Below, in pieces: positions 49,225 to 58,094 of a DNA stretch of 64,000 nucleotides. Source of the stretch: Arthrobacter sp. zg-Y769 (GTDB lineage Bacteria; Actinomycetota; Actinomycetes; Actinomycetales; Micrococcaceae); contig NZ_JAJJOE010000008.1 of the NCBI RefSeq assembly GCF_020907405.1, positions 62,001-126,000 of the forward strand. Direction: 5' to 3'. The notes under the pieces are model-generated. The model had not been told where the DNA came from. It saw only the letters and a list, made by a program, of their open reading frames with translations, and did not search any database. Both the position numbers and the translations under genes were made by a program. Positions within the stretch are counted from its first letter, which is position 1; every line of letters starts with the position of its first letter.

Positions 49225-50597
49225 CACCGCGGGACTGCCGGGAAGTGGATATGTGCTCTCATTTTCTTCTTTCGCGTTGCGTGCAACTCGGCAAACTCCA
49301 CCAGGGGAACACCCAGGACAACAGTCGCAATGGCTGAACCGACGCCGGCGAGCAGGTTGGAGAAAAAGCCGGCCGTCAAGGTGCCGACGACGGCCGGGAG
49401 GACCGTAAGCGCAATCCTCATCCACATCGCTTTCCGGTCCTCCCACAGGCTGACCGCCGCATTGGACCTGGCGACGGCATAGGCAAGCCCGTCCGAGGTT
49501 TTCTGGCTGGGACGGGTCTGCCAGTCGTGGATGGCGGACCGGGCCTGATGGCGCAGGACTGCGTAGACCTGCGGCGGCATATCGTGGAGCGTAGCCACCA
49601 GGCTCCCCTGGAACTGGATGGCCTCACCCCCGGCCAGGTCCCGTCCGCGGCGCTGCGTATCCTCCATGGCGGTGTCCTCGCGGAACCGAAGCCAGTTGGT
49701 CTCGTGCTGCTCGGCCAGGGCATCGAAATACGCGCCCATCCACCAGTCCTGCAGGAGGCTCACGTTGCCGTCCAGTTGATCCCCGTGTGCATCAAGATAG
49801 GACAATGCTGTAGTACGGACCACGGTTTCGGACAGGAACTGCACGGCTGCGTCGGCCGCGGGGTCCGTAGCGCGGACCTCCCGCACGACAGCAGCCCGGC
49901 GGGACAACGCCCCCATCAGGTCGAATGCTTCCCGCGTCCTTTCACGGACACGTATCCGGCCTGCCGCGGCCTCGGAAAACCACGCTTCCCAGGCCTGGGC
50001 GAGCCGGGCAAAAGGTCCCGTGGGAACCGGGACATGCTGGTCTGCGCCGAGGCCCTCCCAGGCAGCCTGCAGCTCGGCCGCCACCGTCCGCGCAACCTCG
50101 GACACGGCACAGCTGCGAAGCCGGGCACTGCTTCTGGCGTGAAGGGCTGCTCCCAACGGCCGCGGAGCTTCCCAGAACATCGCCAGCGAAGAGAACTCGA
50201 ATTCCGCCAGAACCGGACTCAACGGGTCCGGGCCCAGAAGGAGGAAGCGCAGGCTCTCTTCCAGGGACGGTTTCCGCGCTACCACGGAGAACGTCTGATC
50301 GAATGAACCGGTGCGCGCGAGAAGCGTCCGCACAGCGTCGGGTCCCCGGTCCAGGAAGAAGGCGCCGTCGAGGAGCTGCACATCCAACAGGAGGATCTCC
50401 CGGCTCAGGAGGTCGGCTGCGCGCAGCATGCCCGCAAAAGACACCCGGGTTTCCGGTGCAGCCGGAGCTTCCGGGTCGTCAAAGAGTGCCTCATCGGAGA
50501 CCAATGAACGGAAAGTGTTCTTTTGCTCCACGGTATCGAAATCGAAAACCAGGGTCCGCTTCATTTGGAGTGGTTGTGAACCGTCAGCGTCAGCCAC
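49224..50597 (-). CDS. Uncharacterised 457-residue protein with C-terminal membrane hairpin
   Basis: I do not recognise this family. From GTG 50597 the protein has a soluble N-terminal part (LVFDFDTVEQKNTFRSLV; FSVVARKPSLEESLRFLLLG), a long helical middle rich in Ala, Arg and Trp, and at about 395-440 two membrane helices (IALTVLPAVVGTLTAGFF; AGVGSAIATVVLGVPLV), then a basic tail. The N-terminal ~400 residues should be cytoplasmic. Its stop overlaps the start of the NUDIX gene, so the two are made together. It lies upstream-divergent of nothing and 131 bp from uvrB. Possible accessory gene. Confidence 0.72.
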   Translation of the reverse strand: MADADGSQPLQMKRTLVFDFDTVEQKNTFRSLVSDEALFDDPEAPAAPETRVSFAGMLRAADLLSREILLLDVQLLDGAFFLDRGPDAVRTLLARTGSFDQTFSVVARKPSLEESLRFLLLGPDPLSPVLAEFEFSSLAMFWEAPRPLGAALHARSSARLRSCAVSEVARTVAAELQAAWEGLGADQHVPVPTGPFARLAQAWEAWFSEAAAGRIRVRERTREAFDLMGALSRRAAVVREVRATDPAADAAVQFLSETVVRTTALSYLDAHGDQLDGNVSLLQDWWMGAYFDALAEQHETNWLRFREDTAMEDTQRRGRDLAGGEAIQFQGSLVATLHDMPPQVYAVLRHQARSAIHDWQTRPSQKTSDGLAYAVARSNAAVSLWEDRKAMWMRIALTVLPAVVGTLTAGFFSNLLAGVGSAIATVVLGVPLVEFAELHATRKKKMRAHIHFPAVPR

Positions 50598-50728
50598 GTT
50601 GCTGCCCTGCCTCCCCCGGGTTCATTCGGGGGGCGGTTCCTCCCGGCTCAGTCACAACCATAAGCGCGCTCTTTCCGATGACTGAAATTGCGTGCCGAAG
50701 CCCCGAAGATTTACCGGGCAGCGCCGGC

Positions 50729-52807
50729 CTAGGCGTGCCCGGCGGACTGCATCTGCCGCAGTTCCTTCTTCAGGTCCCCCACCTCGTCGCGGAGCCGGGC
50801 CGCGAGCTCGAACTGCAGCTCGGCCGCAGCAGCGTGCATCTGCTCGGTCATGGAGGCGATGAGCGTGGTGAGGTCTTCGGCCGGAGCAGCCGCCAGGCCG
50901 TCCTTCCGGACACCCTTGCCCTTGCCCTTCGTCTTTTTCTTTGCGGCTTCCTCCAGCAGGGCCTTGGTATCGGCGTCTTCGCGGGCCAGCTGGTCGGTGA
51001 TGTCCGCGATTTTCTTCCGCAGCGGCTGGGGGTCCACGCCGTGCTTCTTGTTGTACGCGACCTGGATCTCGCGCCGGCGGTTGGTTTCGTCGATGGCTTT
51101 GGCCATGGAATCGGTGATCCGGTCCGCGTACATGTGCACCTCGCCCGAGACGTTACGGGCGGCACGGCCGATGGTCTGGATCAGTGACGTGGACGAGCGG
51201 AGGAAGCCCTCCTTGTCGGCGTCGAGGATGCTGACCAGCGACACCTCGGGAAGGTCAAGGCCCTCCCGCAGCAGGTTAATGCCGACCAGCACATCGAAGG
51301 TGCCCATCCGCAGCTCGCGGAGCAGCTCCACCCGGCGCAGGGTGTCGACGTCGGAGTGCAGGTACTCCACCTTGATCCCGTGTTCCAGCAGGTAGCCGGT
51401 CAGGTCTTCCGCCATGCGCTTGGTCAGCGTGGTGACCAGGACGCGTTCGTCCCGCTCGGTGCGGGTGCGGATCTCGCCGAGGAGGTCGTCGATCTGTCCC
51501 TTGCTGGGCTTCACCACCACCTGCGGATCCACCAGGCCGGTGGGACGGATAATCTGCTCCACGTAGCCGTCCGACTTGGACAGTTCGTACTTGCCCGGCG
51601 TCGCGGACATGTACACCGTCTGGCCGATCCGTTCCAGGAATTCGTCCCATTTGAGCGGGCGGTTGTCCATGGCCGAGGGCAGCCGGAAGCCGTGGTCCAC
51701 CAGGGTGCGCTTGCGGGACATGTCGCCTTCGTACATGGCGCCGATCTGCGGAATGGTGACGTGGGATTCGTCCACCACCAGCAGGAAGTCGTCCGGGAAA
51801 TAATCCAGCAGGCAGTGCGGGGCCGTGCCGGGGCCGCGGCCGTCGATGTGCCGCGAGTAGTTCTCGATGCCGTTGCAGAAGCCCATCTGCTGCATCATTT
51901 CCAGGTCATAGGTGGTGCGCATCCGCAGCCGCTGCGCTTCCACCAGCTTGTTCTGGGATTCAAGTTCCTTCAGCCGCACCTGCAGCTCATCCTCGATCTG
52001 GCGGATGGCACGGTGCATCCGGTCCTCGCCGGCCACGTAGTGCGACGCCGGGAAGACGTACATTTCGTTCTCTTCATGGATGACGTCGCCGGTCAGCGGA
52101 TGCAGGGTGTAGATGTTCTCGATCTCGTCGCCGAAGAATTCAACGCGGATGGCGTTCTCTTCGTACATCGGAATGATTTCCACGGTGTCCCCGCGCACGC
52201 GGAAGGTGCCGCGGTGGAAGTCCATGTCATTGCGGACGTACTGCATGGCGACGAACCGGCGCAGCAGGTCGTCACGGTTCATCTGCTGGCCGCGGCGCAG
52301 CGTGACCATTGCTTCGATGTACTCTTCCGGCGTACCCAGGCCGTAGATGCAGGACACGGTCGCCACCACAATCACGTCACGGCGCGTCAGCAGGGCGTTG
52401 GTGGCCGAGTGGCGCAGGCGTTCGACTTCCTCGTTGATGGAGGAGTCCTTTTCGATGAAGGTGTCCGTCTGCGGGACGTAGGCCTCGGGCTGGTAGTAGT
52501 CGTAGTAGGAGACGAAATACTCCACCGCGTTGTTGGGCAGCAGCTCCCGGAATTCGTTCGCGAGCTGGGCGGCCAGGGTCTTGTTCTGCACCATTACCAG
52601 CGTGGGCCGCTGCACCTGCTCCACCAGCCAGGCCGCCGTCGCGCTCTTACCGGTACCGGTGGCGCCCAGGAGGACAACGTCCTTCTCGCCGGCGTTGATC
52701 CGCTCGGCCAGTTCCTTGATGGCGGTGGGCTGGTCACCGGCGGGCTTGTAGTCACTGATGACCTCAAACGGTGCCACTACTCTCTTGATGTCCTGCGCAA
52801 GACTCAT
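50729..52807 (-). CDS. uvrB: Excinuclease ABC subunit B
   Basis: Helicase-like damage-verification subunit of nucleotide excision repair. The 692-residue protein has Walker [14 protein letters not shown], the beta-hairpin region with [12 protein letters not shown], the DESH box, [13 protein letters not shown] (motif VI area) and a C-terminal UVR domain that meets UvrC ([21 protein letters not shown]). ATG 52807. Full-length. Confidence 0.98.
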   Translation of the reverse strand: MSLAQDIKRVVAPFEVISDYKPAGDQPTAIKELAERINAGEKDVVLLGATGTGKSATAAWLVEQVQRPTLVMVQNKTLAAQLANEFRELLPNNAVEYFVSYYDYYQPEAYVPQTDTFIEKDSSINEEVERLRHSATNALLTRRDVIVVATVSCIYGLGTPEEYIEAMVTLRRGQQMNRDDLLRRFVAMQYVRNDMDFHRGTFRVRGDTVEIIPMYEENAIRVEFFGDEIENIYTLHPLTGDVIHEENEMYVFPASHYVAGEDRMHRAIRQIEDELQVRLKELESQNKLVEAQRLRMRTTYDLEMMQQMGFCNGIENYSRHIDGRGPGTAPHCLLDYFPDDFLLVVDESHVTIPQIGAMYEGDMSRKRTLVDHGFRLPSAMDNRPLKWDEFLERIGQTVYMSATPGKYELSKSDGYVEQIIRPTGLVDPQVVVKPSKGQIDDLLGEIRTRTERDERVLVTTLTKRMAEDLTGYLLEHGIKVEYLHSDVDTLRRVELLRELRMGTFDVLVGINLLREGLDLPEVSLVSILDADKEGFLRSSTSLIQTIGRAARNVSGEVHMYADRITDSMAKAIDETNRRREIQVAYNKKHGVDPQPLRKKIADITDQLAREDADTKALLEEAAKKKTKGKGKGVRKDGLAAAPAEDLTTLIASMTEQMHAAAAELQFELAARLRDEVGDLKKELRQMQSAGHA

Positions 52808-52894
52808 GCCTATAAAACTACTCCGCTATGCGGACAGCCGCGGTCCGCTTTGCTAGGGGCTGAACGGGGAATAACCGGTGGATGCGGGTCCTTC

Positions 52895-53515
52895 CTACTC
52901 TGCCGCCCGGATGCGGGCCTCGTTCAGCGGCACCAGCCTGGTCTCCCAGAGTCTGCGTACCGCGGCCGCGAGTTCCTGCGGCGTACCGGTGTTGTGCAGG
53001 ACGACGTCGGCCGCTTCGGCCCGCTGTTCGGCGGTGGCCTGCGCGGCGATCCGTGACTGTGCTGCGTCCAGCTCCATTCCCCGGTCCCGGACCATGCGTT
53101 CCAGGCGTACCTCCTCGGGCGCCTCGACCACGAGGACAAAATCGAAGTTCCCGGCCTGGCCGGTTTCCACCAGCAGCGGGATGTCCTGCACAAGGATGCC
53201 GTCCTCCGGCACCTCGGCGGCCAGCTGCGCCGCACGGGCCCGGACCAATGGATGGATGATGCCGTTCAGCACGGCACGGCGCTCCTCATTGCCGAAGACC
53301 ACGGCGGCCAGCGCCGGACGGTCCAGGGAACCGTCCGCGGCCAGGATGTCCGGGCCGAATGCCTGGACGACGGCGGCCAGCCCCGGCGTGCCCGGCTCCA
53401 CCACCTCCCGGGCCAGGGCATCGGCGTCCACCAGCACCGCGCCGCAGTCCACGAGCGTCAGGGCGACCAGGGATTTTCCGGCGGCGATCCCGCCGGTGAG
53501 TCCAACCTTGAGCAT
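52895..53515 (-). CDS. coaE: Dephospho-CoA kinase
   Basis: Last step of coenzyme A synthesis. A 206-residue P-loop kinase with VGLTGGIAAGKSLVA, DADALAREVVEPG (substrate Asp), and the LVQDIPLLVETG lid-side motif. It lacks the C-terminal UPF0157 (GrpB) extension present in some mycobacterial CoaE proteins. It sits between uvrB and the divergent IMPACT gene; rpsA, its usual neighbour, is 8.8 kb away beyond the sugar operon. Confidence 0.95.
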   Translation of the reverse strand: MLKVGLTGGIAAGKSLVALTLVDCGAVLVDADALAREVVEPGTPGLAAVVQAFGPDILAADGSLDRPALAAVVFGNEERRAVLNGIIHPLVRARAAQLAAEVPEDGILVQDIPLLVETGQAGNFDFVLVVEAPEEVRLERMVRDRGMELDAAQSRIAAQATAEQRAEAADVVLHNTGTPQELAAAVRRLWETRLVPLNEARIRAAE

Positions 53516-53570
53516 GCCCCCACCCTACCGCCGCCCCCGGCCGGTCCGCGGGACGTCCGGATGCGCCGAC

Positions 53571-53576
53571 TAGACT
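53571..53576 (+). promoter_or_regulatory. -10 element for a leaderless IMPACT-family gene
   Basis: TAGACT ends 6 nt before GTG 53583, the same spacing as at the MBL gene. There is no Shine-Dalgarno sequence, so the mRNA probably begins at or near the start codon. Confidence 0.55.
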
Positions 53577-53582
53577 GGAAGG

Positions 53583-54260
53583 GTGAGTGACATCGACGCG
53601 GCGGCCGGGCGCTACACCACCATCGCCGGAGAGCACCGCACCGAACTGGAAATAAAACGCTCACGTTTCATTACCGTGCTCCGCCGCACGGAAACCGAGG
53701 AACAGGCCCGCAGCCTCGTGGCGGACCTGCGCCGCGAATTCCATGACGCCCGGCACCACTGCAGTGCCTTCGTGCTGGGACCGGGGCGCGAAGTCCAGCG
53801 CTCCAGCGACGACGGTGAACCTTCCGGCACTGCCGGCATTCCGATGCTGGAGGCACTCACCAAGCGGGAGACCTTCAACGGAGCCACCGATCTGAGCGAC
53901 ATCACCGCCGTGACTGTGCGCTACTTCGGCGGCATCCTGCTGGGTGCAGGCGGATTGGTCCGTGCCTACTCCGAGTCCGTCTCCTCTGCCCTCGCCGCCG
54001 CTCCCCTGCTGCGGCGCCGCCGGATGCAGCTCTACGGCATTCCGGCCGGGCACTCCGCGGCGGGGCGGTTGGAAAACGACCTCCGGACAGCGGGCGTGAG
54101 CGTGCTGGGCACGGACTATTCGGCCGCCGGTGCCGCCATCAGGGTGGCACTGCCGGATACCCCCGAGGCGCTGGGCGCCTTCCATGCACGGCTCGCCTCC
54201 CTGACCGCCGGAGCCTCCGAGCCGGTCCCCCTTGGAACAGAATGGATCGACCTTGACTGA
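53583..54260 (+). CDS. IMPACT/YigZ family protein
   Basis: A 225-residue cytosolic protein of the YigZ/IMPACT family: the N-terminal domain carries RHHCSAFVLG, SDDGEPSGTAGIPMLEAL and VRYFGGILLGAGGLVRAYSE; the C-terminal half is a ferredoxin-like DUF1949 domain. Eukaryotic relatives affect translation via GCN1; bacterial role is unknown. Strongly conserved motifs make the assignment firm. It overlaps the next gene (methyltransferase) by 8 bp. Confidence 0.92.
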   Translation: MSDIDAAAGRYTTIAGEHRTELEIKRSRFITVLRRTETEEQARSLVADLRREFHDARHHCSAFVLGPGREVQRSSDDGEPSGTAGIPMLEALTKRETFNGATDLSDITAVTVRYFGGILLGAGGLVRAYSESVSSALAAAPLLRRRRMQLYGIPAGHSAAGRLENDLRTAGVSVLGTDYSAAGAAIRVALPDTPEALGAFHARLASLTAGASEPVPLGTEWIDLD

Positions 54261-55425
54261 CCCCGCCCCGGGCCGGACCGGCTTCGAGTTTTCCCGCCTG
54301 CGCCGCCGCCCCGACGTCGAGGCACCCAACCTCCAGGCCTGGGACGCTGCCGACGCCCTCCTGCTCGACACGGCCGCAGCGGACCTTTCGGCCGCGGCAT
54401 CGGAGCCCGCGCGTCCCGGCATCACCGTGATCGGAGATTCCTACGGTGCCTTGACGCTCGGCGCGGCGGCCCGCCACGGACTGCGCGGCATCCGTGTGCA
54501 CCAGGATCCGCTGAGCGGTGAACAGGCGCTGGATGCAAACGCCTCAGACCTGGGGCTGCCCGGCGTCTTCACCCACCAGCCCCTTGCAGCACCGCTCGTG
54601 GAGGGGGCCCGCGTGGTCCTGCTGCGGCTCCCGCGCTCACTGGCAGCCCTGGAAGAGATAGCCGCCCTGATCGCAGCCTCCGCCGCACCGGACGTCACGG
54701 TGTACGCCGGCGGACGGGTCAAGCACATGACTACGGCCATGAACGAGGTCCTGGCCCGTTACTTCGGCGCCGTGACCGCCGGGCTGGGCCGGCAGAAATC
54801 CCGGGTCCTGACCGCCCGTTCGCCGCTTCCGCCCGGGCAGCTCCCGGAGCCGGCCTTCCCGGTGTCCCAGCAGCACGACGTCGGGCTGGCGCAGCCGCTG
54901 GAGCTCCGGGCCTACGGTGCAGCGTTCGGCGGAGCAGCGCTGGACCCCGGAACCCGGTTCCTGCTGCCCTATTTGGCCGAAGCCCGTCTGGCACGCCGTG
55001 CCGTGGACCTTGGCTGCGGGACCGGCACCATAGCCGCGTACCTCGCGCTTACCCGTCCGGACCTCCGGGTCCTGGCCACGGACCAGTCGGCCGCTGCCGC
55101 CGCGTCCGCCGCCCTGACCCTGGCTGCGAACGGCGTGGCGGACCGCGCCGTCGTCACCCGGGCGGATGCCCTGGATCCGCTTCCGGACAGCTCCGAAGAA
55201 CTGGTGGTCCTCAACCCGCCGTTCCATATCGGAGCCGCGGTACATGCGGGCATCGCCCTGAAGCTCTTCGCCGATGCCGGGCGTGTCCTGGCTCCCGGCG
55301 GGGAACTGTGGACCGTCTGGAACAGCCACCTGTTATACAAGCCCGCTCTGACGAGGCTGGTCGGACCGACCCGTGAAGTGGCACGCAACCCGAAGTTCAC
55401 GGTCACGGTCAGCACCCGGCGCTAA
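54253..55425 (+). CDS. Class I SAM-dependent methyltransferase (RlmG/RsmC-like)
   Basis: About 390 residues in two domains: an N-terminal degenerate methyltransferase-like half and a C-terminal active half with VDLGCGTGTIAAYLA and the NPPFH catalytic motif that marks rRNA guanine-N2 methyltransferases (RsmC/RlmG). It probably modifies a guanosine in rRNA. The start is uncertain: TTG 54253 and TTG 54232 are both in frame and neither has a strong binding site; both overlap the IMPACT gene end. Confidence 0.86.
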   Translation: MTDPAPGRTGFEFSRLRRRPDVEAPNLQAWDAADALLLDTAAADLSAAASEPARPGITVIGDSYGALTLGAAARHGLRGIRVHQDPLSGEQALDANASDLGLPGVFTHQPLAAPLVEGARVVLLRLPRSLAALEEIAALIAASAAPDVTVYAGGRVKHMTTAMNEVLARYFGAVTAGLGRQKSRVLTARSPLPPGQLPEPAFPVSQQHDVGLAQPLELRAYGAAFGGAALDPGTRFLLPYLAEARLARRAVDLGCGTGTIAAYLALTRPDLRVLATDQSAAAAASAALTLAANGVADRAVVTRADALDPLPDSSEELVVLNPPFHIGAAVHAGIALKLFADAGRVLAPGGELWTVWNSHLLYKPALTRLVGPTREVARNPKFTVTVSTRR

Positions 55426-55431
55426 GCCGCC

Positions 55432-55452
55432 CGGTGCGCAGAACCCGCACCG
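55432..55452 (+). terminator. Weak terminator-like hairpin after the methyltransferase
   Basis: CGGTGCG / CGCACCG with a 7-nt loop just after the methyltransferase stop, without a U tract. It may reduce read-through into the sugar operon promoter. Confidence 0.35.
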
Positions 55453-55502
55453 CTGGCGCAGATGAGGGCCCGGCGACTCGCTCCGCCGCGTGAAATACGT
55501 CC

Positions 55503-55571
55503 AGAGAGCGCTCTCTTGACAGTGATGCACATCACTCCTAGGCTGTGGTTCAAGTCAAGAGAGCGCTCTCT
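55503..55571 (+). promoter_or_regulatory. Sugar-operon promoter with two LacI operators and a CRP/GlxR-like site
   Basis: Two identical perfect palindromes AGAGAGCGCTCTCT lie at 55503-55516 and 55558-55571, 55 bp centre to centre. Between them is a promoter: -35 TTGACA (55516-55521), 17-bp spacer, -10 TAGGCT (55539-55544). The spacer contains AGTGATG-CA-CATCACT (55521-55536), with the GTGA-N6-TCAC core of CRP/GlxR sites. The operators share the GAGCGCTC core of the Streptomyces CebR box. The first touches the -35; the second covers the start region. Binding by the LacI protein encoded downstream is inferred. Confidence 0.88.
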
Positions 55572-55722
55572 CGGTTGCGGAATCCGATCCGGCTGGGCGT
55601 CTGGCCTGTTCCAGCATTAAATCCAAGTCCCCTCCATCGGATCTCCGCCCCAGAGCACCATAACGGCCACGGTCCACTGCCCGGGATTATTACCCGCTTT
55701 ACCCACACACAAAGGAGTGACC

Positions 55723-57036
55723 GTGAAGAATTTCCGACATCCCGCGGCGGCGATTGCAGGTGCCGCCGTAGTGGCGCTGCTGGCCGTAGGCTGCGGCGGC
55801 GGCGACAGCGAAGCTGCCAGTGAAGACAATCCCCTCGAGCTGACCGTCACTACCTTCGGAACCTTCGGATACGACGATCTGTACGCCGAATACGAAGAAG
55901 CCAACCCCGGCATCGATATCAAGGCCAACAACATTGACCGCGGCGCCAATGCACAGACGGACCTCTTCACCAAGCTCGCGGCCGGTTCCGGCGTCAGCGA
56001 CGTGGTGGCACTGGAGGAAGGCTGGCTCGGCGCCGTCATGGACGTTTCAGACCAGTTCGTGGACCTGAAAGAGTACGGCGCAGACGATATCCAGGACCGC
56101 TGGGTCGACTGGAAGTTCAAGCAGGGCACCGACGCCAACGGCCGCGTCATTGGCTACGGCACCGACATCGGACCGCAGGGCCTGTGCTACAACGGCAAGC
56201 TTTTCGAGGCAGCCGGCATGCCCAGCGACCGTGAAGCAGTCGCCGAGCTCTTCGGCGGCGACAACGCAACCTGGGACACCTACTTCGAACTCGGAAAGCA
56301 GTACCACGAGAAGACCGGAGAGGCCTGGTACGACCAGTCCGGATTCGTCTGGAACTCCATGGTGAACCAGATGAAGGAGGGGTACTACACCGCCGACGGT
56401 GACTTGAACATCGAAGGCAACGACGCCATGAAGGAACAGTTCATGCAGCTTGCTGCCGGAACCGAGGCAGGGCTTTCCGCCAACGAAACCAAGTGGGACT
56501 GGGGAACCGGCAAGGCGTTCACCGACGGTTCCTTCGCCACCTTCGTGTGCCCGGGCTGGATGCTGGGCACCATCCAGGAACAGCTCGAATCGGCCGGCGG
56601 CGGCGCGGACTCGGGCTGGGACTTCGCAGACGTCTTCCCCGGCGGCGCCTCCAACTGGGGCGGAGCGTTCCTCGCGGTCCCGGAAACCTCCGAGCACAAG
56701 GAAGAAGCGGCGAAACTCGCTGCGTGGCTGACCGCCCCCGAGCAGCAGGTGAAGCAGTCTGCCGCAGCCAACAACTTCCCCAGCACCATTGATGCACAGA
56801 AGCAGCTGGCGGAGGACGCAACTCCCAATCCGATGTTCAACAACGCCCCCACCGGAGCCATCCTGGCATCCCGGGCCGAAGGCGTGGTTGCCCAGTTCAA
56901 GGGCCCGGACGATTCGGTAATCCAGGAAAAGGTCTTCGGCGTGGCACTGACCCAGCTTGATTCGGGCAAGGTCGACGGCGAGGGCGCCTGGAACGAAGCG
57001 GTTCAGCTGCTGAATGAGCTGGTCGTCAAGGACTAG
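55723..57036 (+). CDS. Sugar ABC transporter substrate-binding lipoprotein (CebE-like)
   Basis: Extracytoplasmic solute-binding protein, family 1, about 437 residues. The signal peptide ends in a lipobox LAVGC (Cys 24), so it is lipid-anchored. The mature part has TFGTFGYDDLYAEYEEANPGI and the GYGTDIGPQGLCYN segment seen in cellobiose/cello-oligosaccharide binders (CebE). GTG 55723 is chosen because AAAGGAG lies 5 nt upstream; GTG 55717 overlaps that site. First gene of the operon; the GH1 gene and LacI regulator support beta-glucoside uptake. A hairpin follows the stop. Confidence 0.9.
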   Translation: MKNFRHPAAAIAGAAVVALLAVGCGGGDSEAASEDNPLELTVTTFGTFGYDDLYAEYEEANPGIDIKANNIDRGANAQTDLFTKLAAGSGVSDVVALEEGWLGAVMDVSDQFVDLKEYGADDIQDRWVDWKFKQGTDANGRVIGYGTDIGPQGLCYNGKLFEAAGMPSDREAVAELFGGDNATWDTYFELGKQYHEKTGEAWYDQSGFVWNSMVNQMKEGYYTADGDLNIEGNDAMKEQFMQLAAGTEAGLSANETKWDWGTGKAFTDGSFATFVCPGWMLGTIQEQLESAGGGADSGWDFADVFPGGASNWGGAFLAVPETSEHKEEAAKLAAWLTAPEQQVKQSAAANNFPSTIDAQKQLAEDATPNPMFNNAPTGAILASRAEGVVAQFKGPDDSVIQEKVFGVALTQLDSGKVDGEGAWNEAVQLLNELVVKD

Positions 57037-57044
57037 CAGCCAGC

Positions 57045-57070
57045 GGGGCCTCCGGGGATCCGGAGGCCCC
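57045..57070 (+). other. Stem-loop between binding protein and permease genes
   Basis: GGGGCCTCCGG / CCGGAGGCCCC (11 bp, perfect) with a GGAT loop, 8 bp after the stop and without a U tract. Such hairpins usually protect the upstream mRNA and lower permease expression, so that binding protein is in excess. Confidence 0.65.
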
Positions 57071-57092
57071 CTGACGGACTGTGAGAATCGAT

Positions 57093-58094
57093 ATGACCGT
57101 AACCATAAAGCCGCCCGCGCCCGCCGCGCCGCCGCAGAAAATCAAACCCACGTTTAGGCAGCGCCTGAACGTCTGGGACGTCAAAGCCTCTCCCTACCTG
57201 TACATTTCGCCGTTTTTCATACTCTTCGCGCTGGTGGGCCTGTTTCCCCTGGTCTACACGTTCTACGTTTCGCTGTACGACTGGCACCTCCTGAAGGGCC
57301 AGGGCGACTTTATCGGACTGGGGAACTTCACCGAGGTCCTCGCCGACCGCTTCTTCTGGAACTCGCTTTTCAATACGATGAGCATCTTCCTGCTCTCAGC
57401 GATTCCGCAGCTGGCGGGCGCCCTGGTGATAGCGGCGGTCCTGGACCAGAACATCCGGGGCAAGACATTCTGGCGCATGAGCGTGCTCATCCCCTACGTT
57501 GTCACGCCGGTTGCCGTAGCCCTGATTTTCACCTACATGTTCAACGAGCAGCATGGCCTCTTCAACAGTGTCCTGAGCAACTTCGGCATTGATCCGATCA
57601 TGTGGCGGACCGAAACCTTCCCCAGCCACGTGGCGGTGGCATCCATGGTCAACTGGCGGTGGACCGGCTACAACGCGCTGATCCTCCTGGCCGCCATGCA
57701 GGCAGTGCCGCGCGATATCTACGAATCCGCAGCCATCGACGGAGCGGGCGCCGTCCGGCGTTTCTTCAGCATCACCCTGCCGAGCATCCGCCCAACGATG
57801 ATCTTCGTAGTCATCACCTCCACGATCGGCGGCCTGCAGATCTTCACCGAGCCGCGCCTCTTCGATCCCACGTATGCCGGCGGCCCGGAGCGCCAGTTCC
57901 AGACCACCGTCCTGTACCTGTGGGAGATGGCCTTCCAACGGCAGGACTTCGGAGCGGCATCGGCCATTGCCTGGCTGCTGTTCCTCATCATCATTCTTTT
58001 CGGAGTCCTCAATCTGGCCCTGTCCAGGCGGATAGCGTCATCCGACGGCAAACGGCAGCGCCGCCGGCCGGCAGCTGAAGGGAAGCAAAAGTGA
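57093..58094 (+). CDS. Sugar ABC transporter permease (CebF-like)
   Basis: Membrane subunit of the sugar importer, MalF type, about 333 residues with six helices. The EAA loop that contacts the ATPase is ESAAIDGAGAVRRFFSITLPSIRP. ATG 57093 is preferred, with GAGAA 6 nt upstream; GTG 57081 is in frame. A basic tail (KRQRRRPAAEGK) is cytoplasmic. No ATPase gene is present in the operon, so a shared MsiK-type ATPase elsewhere is expected. Its end overlaps the next permease start by four bases (GTGA). Confidence 0.92.
   Translation: MTVTIKPPAPAAPPQKIKPTFRQRLNVWDVKASPYLYISPFFILFALVGLFPLVYTFYVSLYDWHLLKGQGDFIGLGNFTEVLADRFFWNSLFNTMSIFLLSAIPQLAGALVIAAVLDQNIRGKTFWRMSVLIPYVVTPVAVALIFTYMFNEQHGLFNSVLSNFGIDPIMWRTETFPSHVAVASMVNWRWTGYNALILLAAMQAVPRDIYESAAIDGAGAVRRFFSITLPSIRPTMIFVVITSTIGGLQIFTEPRLFDPTYAGGPERQFQTTVLYLWEMAFQRQDFGAASAIAWLLFLIIILFGVLNLALSRRIASSDGKRQRRRPAAEGKQK

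Noticed and set aside
48005-50597. Antiphage defence island
   Set aside because: No nuclease, cyclase, TIR, SIR2 or other recognised defence domain was found; only a NUDIX enzyme and unknown membrane proteins.
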